DNA of 64,000 nt from Sporanaerobacter acetigenes DSM 13106 (GCF_900130025.1 NZ_FQXR01000006.1:156127-220126), one strand, 5' to 3'; shown: positions 43,406 to 52,176, counted from the first letter of the stretch. The notes: generated by a model not told the origin, from the letters alone. Numbers and translations are program-made.

Positions 43406-43882
43406 TTATATACCTTTTTCTTTCTTTTGCATCTTCAACTTTAAAAAAGCTAAGGCCTTTTTAGCATCTATTTCCACTACAGTATTTTCACCTACAACTT
43501 CTGTTTCAATTCCTTCTTTGGACTTGTTGAAATCTACTATAGTATCCATGTACTCATTTTTCACTACAAACTGTCCTTGAGTACCTACAAAACTAAGTCC
43601 CACTACAGGAATACTTCTTTTGCCTATTTCTTCTATGGTATTGGCATAATCTACATGACTATTGCCCCAACCATCGACAGAAATTATGACACCATCTGCT
43701 CTCATAGCTTCTACCCAAGTAGCTGCTCTTTGTCCTACAAACATCTTGTCCGCATTATCTTGCGGAGTCCCAACAACGATTATTCCCAACAAATCTATAT
43801 CTTTGTCATTTGACACTACAGAAAGCAATGGATCTCTAAAATGATGAAGTGTAGTTTCTTTTGTAGATGGTCCTACGCCCAT
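43406..43882 (-). CDS. prdE: Proline reductase cluster protein PrdE (PrdA C-terminal-like)
   Basis: The 158-residue protein aligns by eye with the C-terminal chain of PrdA: MGVGPSTKETTLHHFRDPLL against CIGPASKECSRHYWREPLV, then GIIVVGTPQDNADKMFVGQR and SVDGWGNSHVDYANTIEEIG. It begins right where PrdA is cleaved, but has Met-Gly instead of the Cys that becomes the pyruvoyl group. It therefore cannot form that cofactor. It lies 14 bases after prdD, and its role in proline reductase is not established. Confidence 0.88.
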   Translation of the reverse strand: MGVGPSTKETTLHHFRDPLLSVVSNDKDIDLLGIIVVGTPQDNADKMFVGQRAATWVEAMRADGVIISVDGWGNSHVDYANTIEEIGKRSIPVVGLSFVGTQGQFVVKNEYMDTIVDFNKSKEGIETEVVGENTVVEIDAKKALAFLKLKMQKKEKGI

Positions 43883-43896
43883 TTTAACACCACCTT

Positions 43897-44652
43897 TTAA
43901 TGCATTGCCCTAAGGGCACCATCTCTATATTCATTTGGAGTAAGTACTATGGGGACATTCCCCATATCTATAATAGATTTTCCTCCATTGTATCCACAGG
44001 GTTCATTCCCAAACAGTCTAGTATCATACATGGCTCCTTGGCCTGCAACTTGCTTTATTATAACAACTTTTTTCCCATTAGGCCTTATAGTATCTACATA
44101 TTCATGCTTTTCATCACAAAATCTTCCGTTCATATTCTTTAAATATCCTCTTATTTCTTGAACGAGACTATCACATACTCGATGAGCTGCTTCAGGTCCT
44201 TTCCTTGTAGCTCCCATTCCACTTTTCAATACCACATCTACATGAATTAGAATATCATCTTTAGCTGGAGTTCCCGGACGGTCGAATACAACTTGTTCAT
44301 TCAATATTCCTTCTGATGAGCCAAATTCAGCAACTTGAATTCCATCCTCATCAACTCCTGTAAGCATAGTACAAACTCCTGTGAGCACATGAGTTATTCC
44401 TTCTCCAATTCTTCCCAATACCTTTGTAGCAATAGGTGAAAAATCCATTATGGAATTTACATAAATATCTCTTTTATCAGGATTTATAATATCTATATTT
44501 AGAGCTTTTATGTATTCTTCTTTTGAATTTAAAATTCTATCCTTATTTATATATAAAACTCTATCCTCTATATATGTCTTTTCTGAAAACTCTACTTTTT
44601 CTATATGAAAAGCTTTTATGACAAGTCTTCTCATCTCTATATATTTATCCAT
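43897..44652 (-). CDS. prdD: Proline reductase cluster protein PrdD (PrdA N-terminal-like)
   Basis: The 251-residue protein resembles the N-terminal chain of PrdA: VAEFGSSEGILNEQVVFDRP, KKVVIIKQVAGQGAMYDTRL and IIDMGNVPIVLTPNEYRDGA. It stops at GALRAMH, the point equivalent to GIHALT just before the PrdA cleavage site. PrdD and PrdE together are thus a split, non-self-processing copy of PrdA. It follows prdB after a 12-bp stem hairpin. The start follows GGTGGTG. Confidence 0.88.
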   Translation of the reverse strand: MDKYIEMRRLVIKAFHIEKVEFSEKTYIEDRVLYINKDRILNSKEEYIKALNIDIINPDKRDIYVNSIMDFSPIATKVLGRIGEGITHVLTGVCTMLTGVDEDGIQVAEFGSSEGILNEQVVFDRPGTPAKDDILIHVDVVLKSGMGATRKGPEAAHRVCDSLVQEIRGYLKNMNGRFCDEKHEYVDTIRPNGKKVVIIKQVAGQGAMYDTRLFGNEPCGYNGGKSIIDMGNVPIVLTPNEYRDGALRAMH

Positions 44653-44670
44653 AAAATCACCACCTGAGGT

Positions 44671-44698
44671 TTAAGCCTCCCAACATTGGGAGGCTTAA
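44671..44698 (-). other. Intercistronic hairpin between prdB and prdD
   Basis: TTAAGCCTCCCA and TGGGAGGCTTAA are perfect 12-bp arms with a 4-base loop, placed between the prdB stop and the prdD ribosome site. No T-run follows on the transcribed strand, so it more likely acts in mRNA stability or partial attenuation. Confidence 0.65.
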
Positions 44699-44701
44699 TT
44701 A

Positions 44702-45427
44702 TTATACCTTTGCTATATATTCATATGGAAGAGAAACTACCTTTCCTGGAGTATCTATTTCAACAAGTTGTTTCAATGTATCTCTAAGAATATTTATCTG
44801 CATTTCAGGATCATTTGGTCTTCCGGCATTAGCCCCCATAGGTACAAGAGGAGCTACTGCTCTAGGTGTTCCCGTCTGTTTTACAACAGGAGGTAATGCT
44901 GCAATCAATATTGTAGGAATCCCCGATTCCTCAATTGCTCTCTGTACAAGTACAGCAGAACGATGGCACGTACCTCACCCAGCAGTCATAATAACTGCAT
45001 CCACATTTTCATCTTTCAAAATTTGTGCAATAGCTGGTCCAGTTTCGTTTTTAAATTTTTCCTGGTTTCCTCCACCACCCATAAATCCTATATGTGTAGG
45101 AGCAACTTCTTTTATGAAACCTTCAGCCACAAGTTCTCTCAATCTATCTATAGGAAACATACAATTTATATCCTTATTTACATCTCCATTGTCATATCCA
45201 CCATGAGAAACCATCAAATCCTTGGTATTTACATCTCCTGGTATTGTCCTGAATGTGAAGTCCCCTGCAAGATTAAATCTCTTGTCAGATTTCAAATGAA
45301 CTCCTGCAGCAGTTGCAAAAGCAACTCGCATCTCATTTAAAGGTTTCTTCACTGGAGCCCATACAGGTGGAGGTGTAATAGGTACATATATCTCTGATTG
45401 TAAACCCTTAACAGTTGTTAAGCTCAT
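44702..45427 (-). CDS. prdB: D-proline reductase selenoprotein subunit PrdB
   Basis: The frame is read through an in-frame TGA at 44975-44977. The N-part (150 residues, VKGLQSEIYVPITPPPVWAP onward) ends VDAVIMTAG. The TGA is followed by GTCHRSAVLVQRAIEESGIP and the rest of the frame to IAKV. The context MTAG-U-GTCHR is the known selenocysteine site of PrdB, so this is Sec and not a mutation. The full product is 241 residues. PrdB carries the catalytic selenol that attacks proline bound to the PrdA pyruvoyl group. The start overlaps the stop of the CBO2463-type gene. Confidence 0.95.
44937..44977 (-). other. Selenocysteine codon and putative bSECIS of prdB
   Basis: TGA lies at 44975-44977 (minus strand). 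The 35-40 bases after it can fold, with a CTGTAC-TT-GTACAG palindrome at 44942-44957 and a further GTAC-bounded stem. A SelB-recognised element must lie here, but I cannot fix its exact fold by eye. Confidence 0.7.
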
Positions 45428-45681
45428 TTACTCACACCTTCCTTTCTATTTCTCTTTTCTATATTGCTCACATATTTTTCATTGGGTTCTTCTGATAAAA
45501 CTTCTATGAAACTCATATTGAATCCAACTTCCTGTCCAATTTTTAATGGATAGTCCGTTATAAGCATTCTCATAGGTATTTTCATGAATCCAAGTCTTCC
45601 TTTTAAATCTATAGATACACATCCATCATGAATTTCTACTATGATGCCTTGCATTTGAATTATTTTGTCTCCATATTTCAT
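45424..45681 (-). CDS. CBO2463/CBO2479-domain protein of the proline reductase operon
   Basis: The 85-residue protein contains VEIHDGCVSIDLKGRLGFMK and PMRMLITDYPLKIGQEVGFN, a small beta-barrel-like domain regularly found between prdA and prdB in Clostridia. Its function is unknown; it may aid assembly or maturation. The start follows prdA by nine bases, and the end overlaps the prdB start by four. Confidence 0.85.
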   Translation of the reverse strand: MKYGDKIIQMQGIIVEIHDGCVSIDLKGRLGFMKIPMRMLITDYPLKIGQEVGFNMSFIEVLSEEPNEKYVSNIEKRNRKEGVSK

Positions 45682-45689
45682 AGCAATAC

Positions 45690-47771
45690 CTACTTTGTTG
45701 AATATTTTTCAAGTCTTTTTTGGCTCATAGGAATTGAAGTTTCATTTTCAACTCTTTCAATTTTTGTATCATTAGCTCTTTCAATTGCTTCAAGATTGCT
45801 TTCCTTTACATTTGGATTCCACTTTCTTTCAGCATCTTTCACTTCTTCCCCTGCCATAGCAGTTTTAAGCATATAAAGAGCTCTTATAGCATCTTCCTTG
45901 CACAACGTATTACAACCTAAAACTTCATTTTCTATGCCTGCTTCTGATTTGTTGTTGTCAACCATATACTTCATATATTTATTTCCAACAACTAATGCTC
46001 CTTGAACAGCACAGAAAGACATTCCAACTACTTCAATTCCCCTCATTCCTATCTGCTCTATATGACTTGCAAAATCTATGTGATTGTTTCCAAAACCTTC
46101 AGTTGTAACTACTGCTCCATCTACATCCATTGTCTCAACGAGCATACCAAGTCTTTCAGAAACATAGAATTTCTCTGAATTTATCTGTGGGCTTCCTACA
46201 AATACAACTCCACAAAGATCTATTTCTGGATCATTCATAGCTTCAAGAACAAGTGGTTCTCTCCAATAATGCCTTGAACATTCCTTGGATGCTGGTCCAA
46301 TACATGTTAGAGCATGTATTCCCCCATCAAGAACTTCAAGAGGTGACAATACTACTGGAACATTTCCAAGGTCAACATTTGGTTTTCCTCCAAGAACTCC
46401 AACAGGTTCAACAGGAAGAATCAAATTGTCATGCATTGCCCCTTGACCCATTATTTCTTTAACTATAACTACTTTCTTTCTTCCTGACCTTCTATACTGC
46501 TCAAATTCTTCAGTATCTACAACATTACTTTCATCAAGTTTTTTTAGAGCTTCTCTTATTTCTTGAGTGATATAATCTGTAGCCCTATGAGCTGCAAGAG
46601 GCCCTGGTCTCTCCATATTTGTCCCTGCTGCAATAGTTACTTGAGTCTTTATAAATATTTCTCCCTTGTCTGGTGCTCCTGGTCTTCCCCACATAATATT
46701 TTCTTCAAGTATTCCTTCTGATGAACCAAATTCACCTATCTGAACACCATTTTCATCAGTACCAGTAACCATCATTACTACTCCATCTAGTACTCTTGTA
46801 GTTCCTGTACCTAGTTTATCTTCTCCTTCTTTTGTAGCAATTGGTTGAACATCCATTATAGTTTCACTATAAGTATTGTATTTATCTGGAGTAATAATAT
46901 CTATAACTATATCTTTTACTAAATGGTCAGCTTTTACTGCATCTTTACATATATCTTCTCTTATATAAAGAGTTTTTCCTTCTATTTTAGTTTCAGGAGC
47001 AAATTTTACTTCATCTATTTTAAAATGTTTTTTTACAAGTTTTCTAACTACTTTATCTTCATATTTTACTGTTGGCTCTTCTATAGTTTTTAACTCTATA
47101 TCTTTTTTAGGAGCTTCAACTTTTACTGGAGAATTTGTAGCAACTCCTCCAACTCCTAAAGGAACTTCTATGTCTATTCCTTTTCCTTCGCTTATTTTTA
47201 TTTTTAAAATTCCACCATTAACAACAGTAGTTTGAGAAATCTCTTGAGGTTCAACTGCCATATCTTCATAACCTTCAAGCATATCAGCTGTTATAGGAGT
47301 TAATGCAACTACATCTTTTATTAGTTTCTTTCCTACAACCTCTTTTCTAGAAAGTACTCTGTCATTTAAATCTATAAGAAGAGAATCTGAAAGTTTTTCA
47401 AAATGCATTGGATTTTCTAAATCATCTATACTTACAACTTCTCCTCTACTCTTGTTATATTTTAAAACAGCCTTCTCATCTTCTTCAGTCAATTTTACTT
47501 CTTTTACTTCTTCAATTTTTTTAGCCCCTTCAACTATATCTGGAGTAATTGGTGTAAGTGAATCTATTGTCTTTATAAGTTTTGCTCCAACTACTTCGCC
47601 TACTTTCAAGCAATCATCCGGAATAGTCAAAAGTCCTGAATCAACAAGATCTGGAAATATACTTGGATCTTCTAAATTTTCTGGTGAAATTATTGTACCT
47701 TCTTCTGTTCTACAACATACAACAGCAACTTCATTCTTCACCTCTGCTGCATGTTCAGCACTCATTGACAT
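45690..47771 (-). CDS. prdA: D-proline reductase proprotein PrdA
   Basis: The 693-residue proprotein is expected to cleave between Thr489 and Cys490 (GIHALT|CIGPASK). Cys490 would become the pyruvoyl group of the roughly 22-kDa C-terminal chain. The N-terminal chain carries GQIGEFGSS-like VQIGEFGSSEGILEENIMWG and KKVVIVKEIMGQGAMHDNLI. PrdA with PrdB reduces D-proline to 5-aminovalerate at the membrane-associated complex. Residues 22-82 and 107-167 are an internal repeat (EEGTIISPENLEDP... and SRGEVVSIDDLENP..., each ending LTPIT and EG). This may explain why the protein is longer than I remember for other PrdA proteins. The start follows AAAGGAGG. Confidence 0.95.
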   Translation of the reverse strand: MSMSAEHAAEVKNEVAVVCCRTEEGTIISPENLEDPSIFPDLVDSGLLTIPDDCLKVGEVVGAKLIKTIDSLTPITPDIVEGAKKIEEVKEVKLTEEDEKAVLKYNKSRGEVVSIDDLENPMHFEKLSDSLLIDLNDRVLSRKEVVGKKLIKDVVALTPITADMLEGYEDMAVEPQEISQTTVVNGGILKIKISEGKGIDIEVPLGVGGVATNSPVKVEAPKKDIELKTIEEPTVKYEDKVVRKLVKKHFKIDEVKFAPETKIEGKTLYIREDICKDAVKADHLVKDIVIDIITPDKYNTYSETIMDVQPIATKEGEDKLGTGTTRVLDGVVMMVTGTDENGVQIGEFGSSEGILEENIMWGRPGAPDKGEIFIKTQVTIAAGTNMERPGPLAAHRATDYITQEIREALKKLDESNVVDTEEFEQYRRSGRKKVVIVKEIMGQGAMHDNLILPVEPVGVLGGKPNVDLGNVPVVLSPLEVLDGGIHALTCIGPASKECSRHYWREPLVLEAMNDPEIDLCGVVFVGSPQINSEKFYVSERLGMLVETMDVDGAVVTTEGFGNNHIDFASHIEQIGMRGIEVVGMSFCAVQGALVVGNKYMKYMVDNNKSEAGIENEVLGCNTLCKEDAIRALYMLKTAMAGEEVKDAERKWNPNVKESNLEAIERANDTKIERVENETSIPMSQKRLEKYSTK

Positions 47772-47791
47772 ATATAAAATCCTCCTTTCAA

Positions 47792-49096
47792 TTATTTATT
47801 TTCTTCCATAGGCAATCTTCTTGTCAATGGATAATCCAATGTTCTAAAAACATGATCTGTATGATGATATACAGGAAGTCCCATTTTAGGTGCACAACAC
47901 ATTACAGTATTGGAACAATCGCTACAGTTAGAAATAAGAACTCTTTTTGCTCCACCTTTCTTAAGAGCCATGATTCCCTCAACTTGTCCTGGACAATCTC
48001 CTGGAGTCTTGCATTTGTTGGCTCCTCTCACATCTACAACATTTTTACATTTTGTCACAGCAACAACTTCTGCCCCCATTTTTGAAGCAACATCTCTAAG
48101 TCTCTCTTCATTGGCACCACAAGCACATACCAAAAGCCCTATAGGACCTTCATATTTTGGGAAAGGTATGGTCACTATTGCGCCTCCTGACATTTTAGTC
48201 ACAACAGCACTATCCAAATCTTCTGCCTTTCCTGTATATGGCCCTCCAATGATTATTTCTCCATATTCCCCATCAATTCCTCCACAATCTTCTATGAGAT
48301 CTACAATTGGAGTTCCAATAGGTACTTGAGAAAGAATATGAGGCTTGTTTCCACCTTTTATCTTTCCTACAACAGTTATATCCTTATCTATAACAGGTTT
48401 TCTATCTTCAACAGCTCTTGTTATATTTGAAAGAGTTTCAGCATTCAAAACTACACAGTCTGCTTCAAGAGGAAGCTGTGTTGGTTCAAGCCATTTGTCA
48501 AATATGGCATGAATGATTGCTCTTTCTTCTCCCATAGGATACATATCTTTTAGTTGTTTTACTTCAATATTCTTGGAGCCAGATAAGTATTTATTTATAG
48601 CTTCAATTGCCTTCACATTTTTTGCTTTTATTGCTATATATGCTTTTGGAGCTTTTGTTGCTTTCATTGCATATTCTATTCCCCTTATGACAATTCCAGG
48701 GTCATTTTCTAGCAAATTTATATTGTGATGAAGTGCAGGTTCACATTCAACACAGTTTGCTATTATATATCCATTTGGTATTTCAGCTTTAAGTTTTATA
48801 TGAGCTGGAAAACCTGCTCCACCTGCTCCAACTATTCCTGCTTCATAAACCGTGTCAATTATTGAATCACATTCTTTTATTTTTATATAGTCCTTGTCTT
48901 GAACATCATCTGCAAGTATGACTATTTCTTTATCATTTATAGCCTCTACTTTTCCAGAAACACTTGAATGTATTTTAGCACCTAGTCCTGAAGGTTCTGC
49001 AATACATTGCCCTCTTTTCACTTCATCTCCAACTTGAACAGTTGGAACGCAAGGTGCTCCTACATGCTGTTTCAATCTAATCGATATTCTTGCCAA
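47792..49096 (-). CDS. prdC: Proline reductase-associated electron transfer protein PrdC
   Basis: I favour TTG 49096, five bases after AGGGGGTGA, over GTG 49105, which lies on that site. The roughly 434-residue protein resembles RnfC. It has an N-terminal barrel with VQVGDEVKRGQCIAEPSGLG and EAGIVGAGGAGFPAHIKLKA, and ends in a Cys-rich region: VCACGANEER, CKTPGDCPGQ and NCSDCSNTVMCCAPKMG. It is thought to feed electrons to proline reductase. Some PrdC proteins are selenoproteins; here the frame has no TGA and a Cys pair occupies MCCAP. It is the first gene after the sigma-54 promoter. Confidence 0.92.
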   Translation of the reverse strand: MARISIRLKQHVGAPCVPTVQVGDEVKRGQCIAEPSGLGAKIHSSVSGKVEAINDKEIVILADDVQDKDYIKIKECDSIIDTVYEAGIVGAGGAGFPAHIKLKAEIPNGYIIANCVECEPALHHNINLLENDPGIVIRGIEYAMKATKAPKAYIAIKAKNVKAIEAINKYLSGSKNIEVKQLKDMYPMGEERAIIHAIFDKWLEPTQLPLEADCVVLNAETLSNITRAVEDRKPVIDKDITVVGKIKGGNKPHILSQVPIGTPIVDLIEDCGGIDGEYGEIIIGGPYTGKAEDLDSAVVTKMSGGAIVTIPFPKYEGPIGLLVCACGANEERLRDVASKMGAEVVAVTKCKNVVDVRGANKCKTPGDCPGQVEGIMALKKGGAKRVLISNCSDCSNTVMCCAPKMGLPVYHHTDHVFRTLDYPLTRRLPMEENK

Positions 49097-49139
49097 AGTC
49101 GTCACCCCCTATAAGTCTTTAATTACCATCATTAAATAT

Positions 49140-49155
49140 AGCAAATATCATGCCA
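49140..49155 (-). promoter_or_regulatory. Sigma-54 promoter (-24/-12) of the prd operon
   Basis: On the minus strand TGGCATG-ATAT-TTGCT matches the sigma-54 consensus in both conserved blocks and spacing, about 35-50 bases before prdC. PrdR, the known proline-responsive activator of this operon, is sigma-54-dependent. The prdR gene is not in the window. Confidence 0.82.
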
Positions 49156-49459
49156 CAATACTACTTGTTTATAAAAATTTATATGAAAATGCGTACAAAC
49201 CATTGATACTCCTAATTTGTTTTAATTTTATAATTAAAATAAATCGTGAAATTTTAAAAAGTAAATGCCGAAAAAAGGACACTTACTTTGATTATAAATT
49301 TCTTCATTATATATAAATTTCACATAGGGTTGTAATTTACTTGTTTGTGAGCCATGTCGTTTTATCGACTATATGTCTATTTTTAGTCAGTATGATGAAT
49401 CCACAAAACAGTCCAAATATAAGCTCAATAGAAACAATAATTATACGATATAATACAAC
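49156..49459. other. Intergenic region upstream of prdC
   Basis: About 300 AT-rich bases. They should hold the activator (PrdR) binding sites; the dyad TTTTAATT-TTAT-AATTAAAA near 49219-49238 is one candidate. An open minus-strand frame of about 40 codons (49337-49457, hydrophobic) has no start codon and is not called. No clear terminator follows the ABC permease gene. Confidence 0.45.
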
Positions 49460-50587
49460 TTAAAATTTATCATCTAACACACATCTCTTTCTATTCCAAA
49501 GTTTTACTGCTACAAAAAGTAATATTGTGGATAAGAATGTGTAGAAAATTCTATTTATGAATATACCATGCTCTGAAGGTTGAAACTCTGAATAGGGGAC
49601 TATATTGTTAAATCTAATTATATATTTTGAAATTTGGTTGTTGTGTATATCTATACTATACATCCAATATATAAACTGTATAATAATAGGAACAGTACCA
49701 TTATCAAAAATAATTTGAAGTACATAACTCAAAGATGTAACAAACATGATTGTAGGTAAAATCCACAATATTGAATATTTAAAAAAGGCTGTATAGGAAA
49801 TACTATCGCCAGTTGCCTTTGAAAAACCATGAAACAGCCAAGTAGCATGCCCTGCCACTAGCAATACTATAATAAAAGCGGTAAGCACATCAGCTAAATA
49901 CTTTCCTCCCACATATTTAAAAGATGATATTTCAGTAGTATATATAAGTTCATCTGTACCATACCTTTTATCATTCACAAAAGTAAAGGCAGTTACAAAT
50001 ACCATGAAAAAGCCTATTCCTATTCCAATGTAATCAGCAAAAAGCCTAGCATAAGCATTGGTAACCTTATCTTCTTTAAGAATGGATTCGTATTCCTTTT
50101 TCTCTACTTCATAAGGCTCTTTGCTAGCGAAACATAAACGATAATAGTCTTCACTATAGGCTGTATTCCCTCCTAAAGTTCTGTCTATTTTTTCCCTAAT
50201 ATTTTTAAATTCATTATAACTCATGTCAAAGGAACTATCTTCAAATTCTTCAATAGCTTCCTTTAAAACAGCTTTCTGTTCATCATTTATTTTTTCATAT
50301 ACTCTATTGATTCCTTTAATCTTCAATGTATCTCCTTTTTCATAATCCACTTTCATATTTTCATATACAGATTTCATAAGTACTTCATCATTAAGTGTCA
50401 ATACACTTTCTTTTTTCCCCCAAAGAACTTTAGTATCTGTTCTGGAAGGTATGGGCTTCACCCAATCTCTTTTTAAATCTCCAATAAATTGAGTATAATA
50501 AAATAAAAAAGTAGATACTATTAAAATAATGATAGTAAAGCTTGTAAATTGGTGTTTTAGTTCTTTTGAAAAAATCTTGCCAAACAT
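49460..50587 (-). CDS. ABC-2 type permease
   Basis: The 375-residue membrane protein has an N-terminal helix (FTIIILIVSTFLFYYTQFI) and a large soluble loop (residues about 45-170). Five more helices follow, such as IGIGFFMVFVTAFTFVNDKR and LTAFIIVLLVAGHATWLFHG. It pairs with the ATPase encoded five bases upstream. The cargo is unknown. It is the last gene of the seven-gene operon that includes the ECF sigma factor. Confidence 0.82.
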   Translation of the reverse strand: MFGKIFSKELKHQFTSFTIIILIVSTFLFYYTQFIGDLKRDWVKPIPSRTDTKVLWGKKESVLTLNDEVLMKSVYENMKVDYEKGDTLKIKGINRVYEKINDEQKAVLKEAIEEFEDSSFDMSYNEFKNIREKIDRTLGGNTAYSEDYYRLCFASKEPYEVEKKEYESILKEDKVTNAYARLFADYIGIGIGFFMVFVTAFTFVNDKRYGTDELIYTTEISSFKYVGGKYLADVLTAFIIVLLVAGHATWLFHGFSKATGDSISYTAFFKYSILWILPTIMFVTSLSYVLQIIFDNGTVPIIIQFIYWMYSIDIHNNQISKYIIRFNNIVPYSEFQPSEHGIFINRIFYTFLSTILLFVAVKLWNRKRCVLDDKF

Positions 50588-50591
50588 AAAT

Positions 50592-51329
50592 CTACACCTC
50601 CCTTATAAACTTCATATAGGCATCTTCTAATGTTGGAGAAATCAGCTCCCCATTTGAAGAAGGTTTTTCTTTAGCTTGTTGGATCATATTTCTAACTGTA
50701 CCATCATAGACAACTTTGCCTTTGTTTAAAACTACTAGAGTACTACAACTTAATGCTATATCTTCAACAACATGAGTTGACAACAATACAGTCTTATGCC
50801 TTCCTATTTCAGAAAATATGTTTCTCATTTTAATCTTTTCTTCTGAATCAAGTCCTGCTGTTGGCTCATCTACTATCAATACTTCTGGTTCTCCTACCAT
50901 AGCTACTGCTATTCCAAGCCTTCTTTTCATTCCTCCAGAAAGAGCCTTTGTCTTTACCTTAAATAGTTCTTGTAGATGTACTTCCTCTAATTTAGATAAT
51001 ATTTCACTTCTAGACAATTTTCTATTAGAAAGTGCAGCAAAATAATCTAAAACTTCATATACTGTAAAATTAGGATAAAAAGAAAATTTTTGAGGAAGAT
51101 AGCCTATTATCTTTCTTATTTCTTTTCTATTTTCAACACTTATTCCATTAAAATAAACTTCTCCTGAAGTTTTAGGTATTAAAGTTGATAATATTTTCAT
51201 AAAAGTTGTCTTGCCTGCACCGTTTGGTCCTAAAAATCCATAAAGTCCTTTATTTATATTGAGATTTATATTGTCTAAAACTCTAGTAGAACCATAATCC
51301 TTTGTAAGATTCATAACTTCAATGTTCAT
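50592..51329 (-). CDS. ABC transporter ATP-binding protein
   Basis: The 245-residue ATPase has Walker A GFLGPNGAGKTTFMK, the Q-loop region IGYLPQKFSFYPNFTV, signature LSGGMKRRLGIA, Walker B VLIVDEPTAGLD and H-loop STHVVED. The C-terminus ISPTLEDAYMKF is typical of ABC-2 exporter ATPases. It overlaps the end of the preceding small membrane gene by 11 bases and precedes its permease. Confidence 0.93.
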   Translation of the reverse strand: MNIEVMNLTKDYGSTRVLDNINLNINKGLYGFLGPNGAGKTTFMKILSTLIPKTSGEVYFNGISVENRKEIRKIIGYLPQKFSFYPNFTVYEVLDYFAALSNRKLSRSEILSKLEEVHLQELFKVKTKALSGGMKRRLGIAVAMVGEPEVLIVDEPTAGLDSEEKIKMRNIFSEIGRHKTVLLSTHVVEDIALSCSTLVVLNKGKVVYDGTVRNMIQQAKEKPSSNGELISPTLEDAYMKFIREV

Positions 51330-51624
51330 AGTAAATTTTCCTCCTTATCTCTCTGAATGAAAAATATTCATAGAGTTGAGAAGCGCTCAAAAAAACGAAA
51401 GTAGATATTGTTAGTGACACTATCTCTAAACCCAGTTTAAAGTATAAAGTTAATGCTAGGACAGTTGAGACTCCAAATATTAATAGAAACCAACGAAGTT
51501 GTATTTTTCTCAACACTCTTTTATTTTCTCTAATCTTTTCAAGTTGAGACTTATCATATTCTAAAATTCTAACCCGATTCCAAACTTCATTTAAATATTT
51601 GTGATTATCTTTGTTACCATTCAT
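51319..51624 (-). CDS. Small two-helix membrane protein downstream of the ECF sigma gene
   Basis: The 101-residue protein has a basic amphipathic N-terminal half (VWNRVRILEYDKSQLEKIRE) and two membrane helices (WFLLIFGVSTVLALTLYF and VSLTISTFVFLSASQLYEYF). Its start overlaps the sigma gene stop by four bases, the place where an anti-sigma factor is often found. It lacks a zinc HxxxCxxC anti-sigma domain, so an anti-sigma role is a guess from position only. No family recognised. Confidence 0.65.
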   Translation of the reverse strand: MNGNKDNHKYLNEVWNRVRILEYDKSQLEKIRENKRVLRKIQLRWFLLIFGVSTVLALTLYFKLGLEIVSLTISTFVFLSASQLYEYFSFREIRRKIYYEH

Positions 51625-52157
51625 TTAATGCACCTCCCACTAATAAATCCTTCATTACATAACTCTTTTAATTTTTTTCTTCCACGAAAAATAGTTATTT
51701 TAACTTGAGCTAAACTCATTCCCAATACTTGAGATATCTCTTTATAAGACATTTCTTGAAAAGCATATAGATAGAACACTTTTTTATATTTCTCATTTAA
51801 ATTATTAAAACCCTTTATAAGGCTATCCCTACGCTCTTTATCTATTATCTGTTCTTCAGGAGAAAAGGTAGAAATAGCATTTATATCTAAAATCACATTT
51901 CTTTTATTCTTTCTAATATAATCAACTGCTTTGTTGTGAACAATAGAAAACAAGTAAGCTTTTGAAGTATTATAGCTTTTAAGCCTTTCTCTATATACAA
52001 AAAAAGTAGCAAAACTATCCTGTACTATGTCTTCAGCAGTATGATAATCCTTCAATATACTTACTGCAAATTTTGTAGCTTCATCTTTATATTTAATCAC
52101 AAATTCCTCAAAAGCTTGTTCATTTCCTTCTTTCAATAACTCTAATTGTTCATCCAC
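51621..52157 (-). CDS. ECF-type RNA polymerase sigma factor
   Basis: The start is GTG 52157 after GGAGGTG. The 178-residue sigma-70-like factor has region 2 with AEDIVQDSFATFFVYRERL and region 4 with FQEMSYKEISQVLGMSLAQV followed by KITIFRGRKKLKE. It would direct polymerase to a small regulon, probably including its own operon. It lies between two ABC modules on one strand. Confidence 0.92.
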   Translation of the reverse strand: MDEQLELLKEGNEQAFEEFVIKYKDEATKFAVSILKDYHTAEDIVQDSFATFFVYRERLKSYNTSKAYLFSIVHNKAVDYIRKNKRNVILDINAISTFSPEEQIIDKERRDSLIKGFNNLNEKYKKVFYLYAFQEMSYKEISQVLGMSLAQVKITIFRGRKKLKELCNEGFISGRCIK

Positions 52158-52176
52158 CTTTTCACCTCCAACTACA

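Noticed and set aside
44702..45427. Apparent frameshift or nonsense mutation splitting prdB into two frames
   Set aside because: The TGA stands at the known selenocysteine position (MTAG-U-GTCHR) and both halves are in the same frame, so this is recoding, not damage.
46253..48329. Several long plus-strand frames within prdA and prdC
   Set aside because: They are antisense shadows of conserved prd genes, caused by low stop density opposite strongly biased codons.
49337..49457. Open 40-codon hydrophobic frame downstream of the ABC permease gene
   Set aside because: It has no ATG, GTG or TTG in frame and no ribosome site; it may be chance or a worn fragment.
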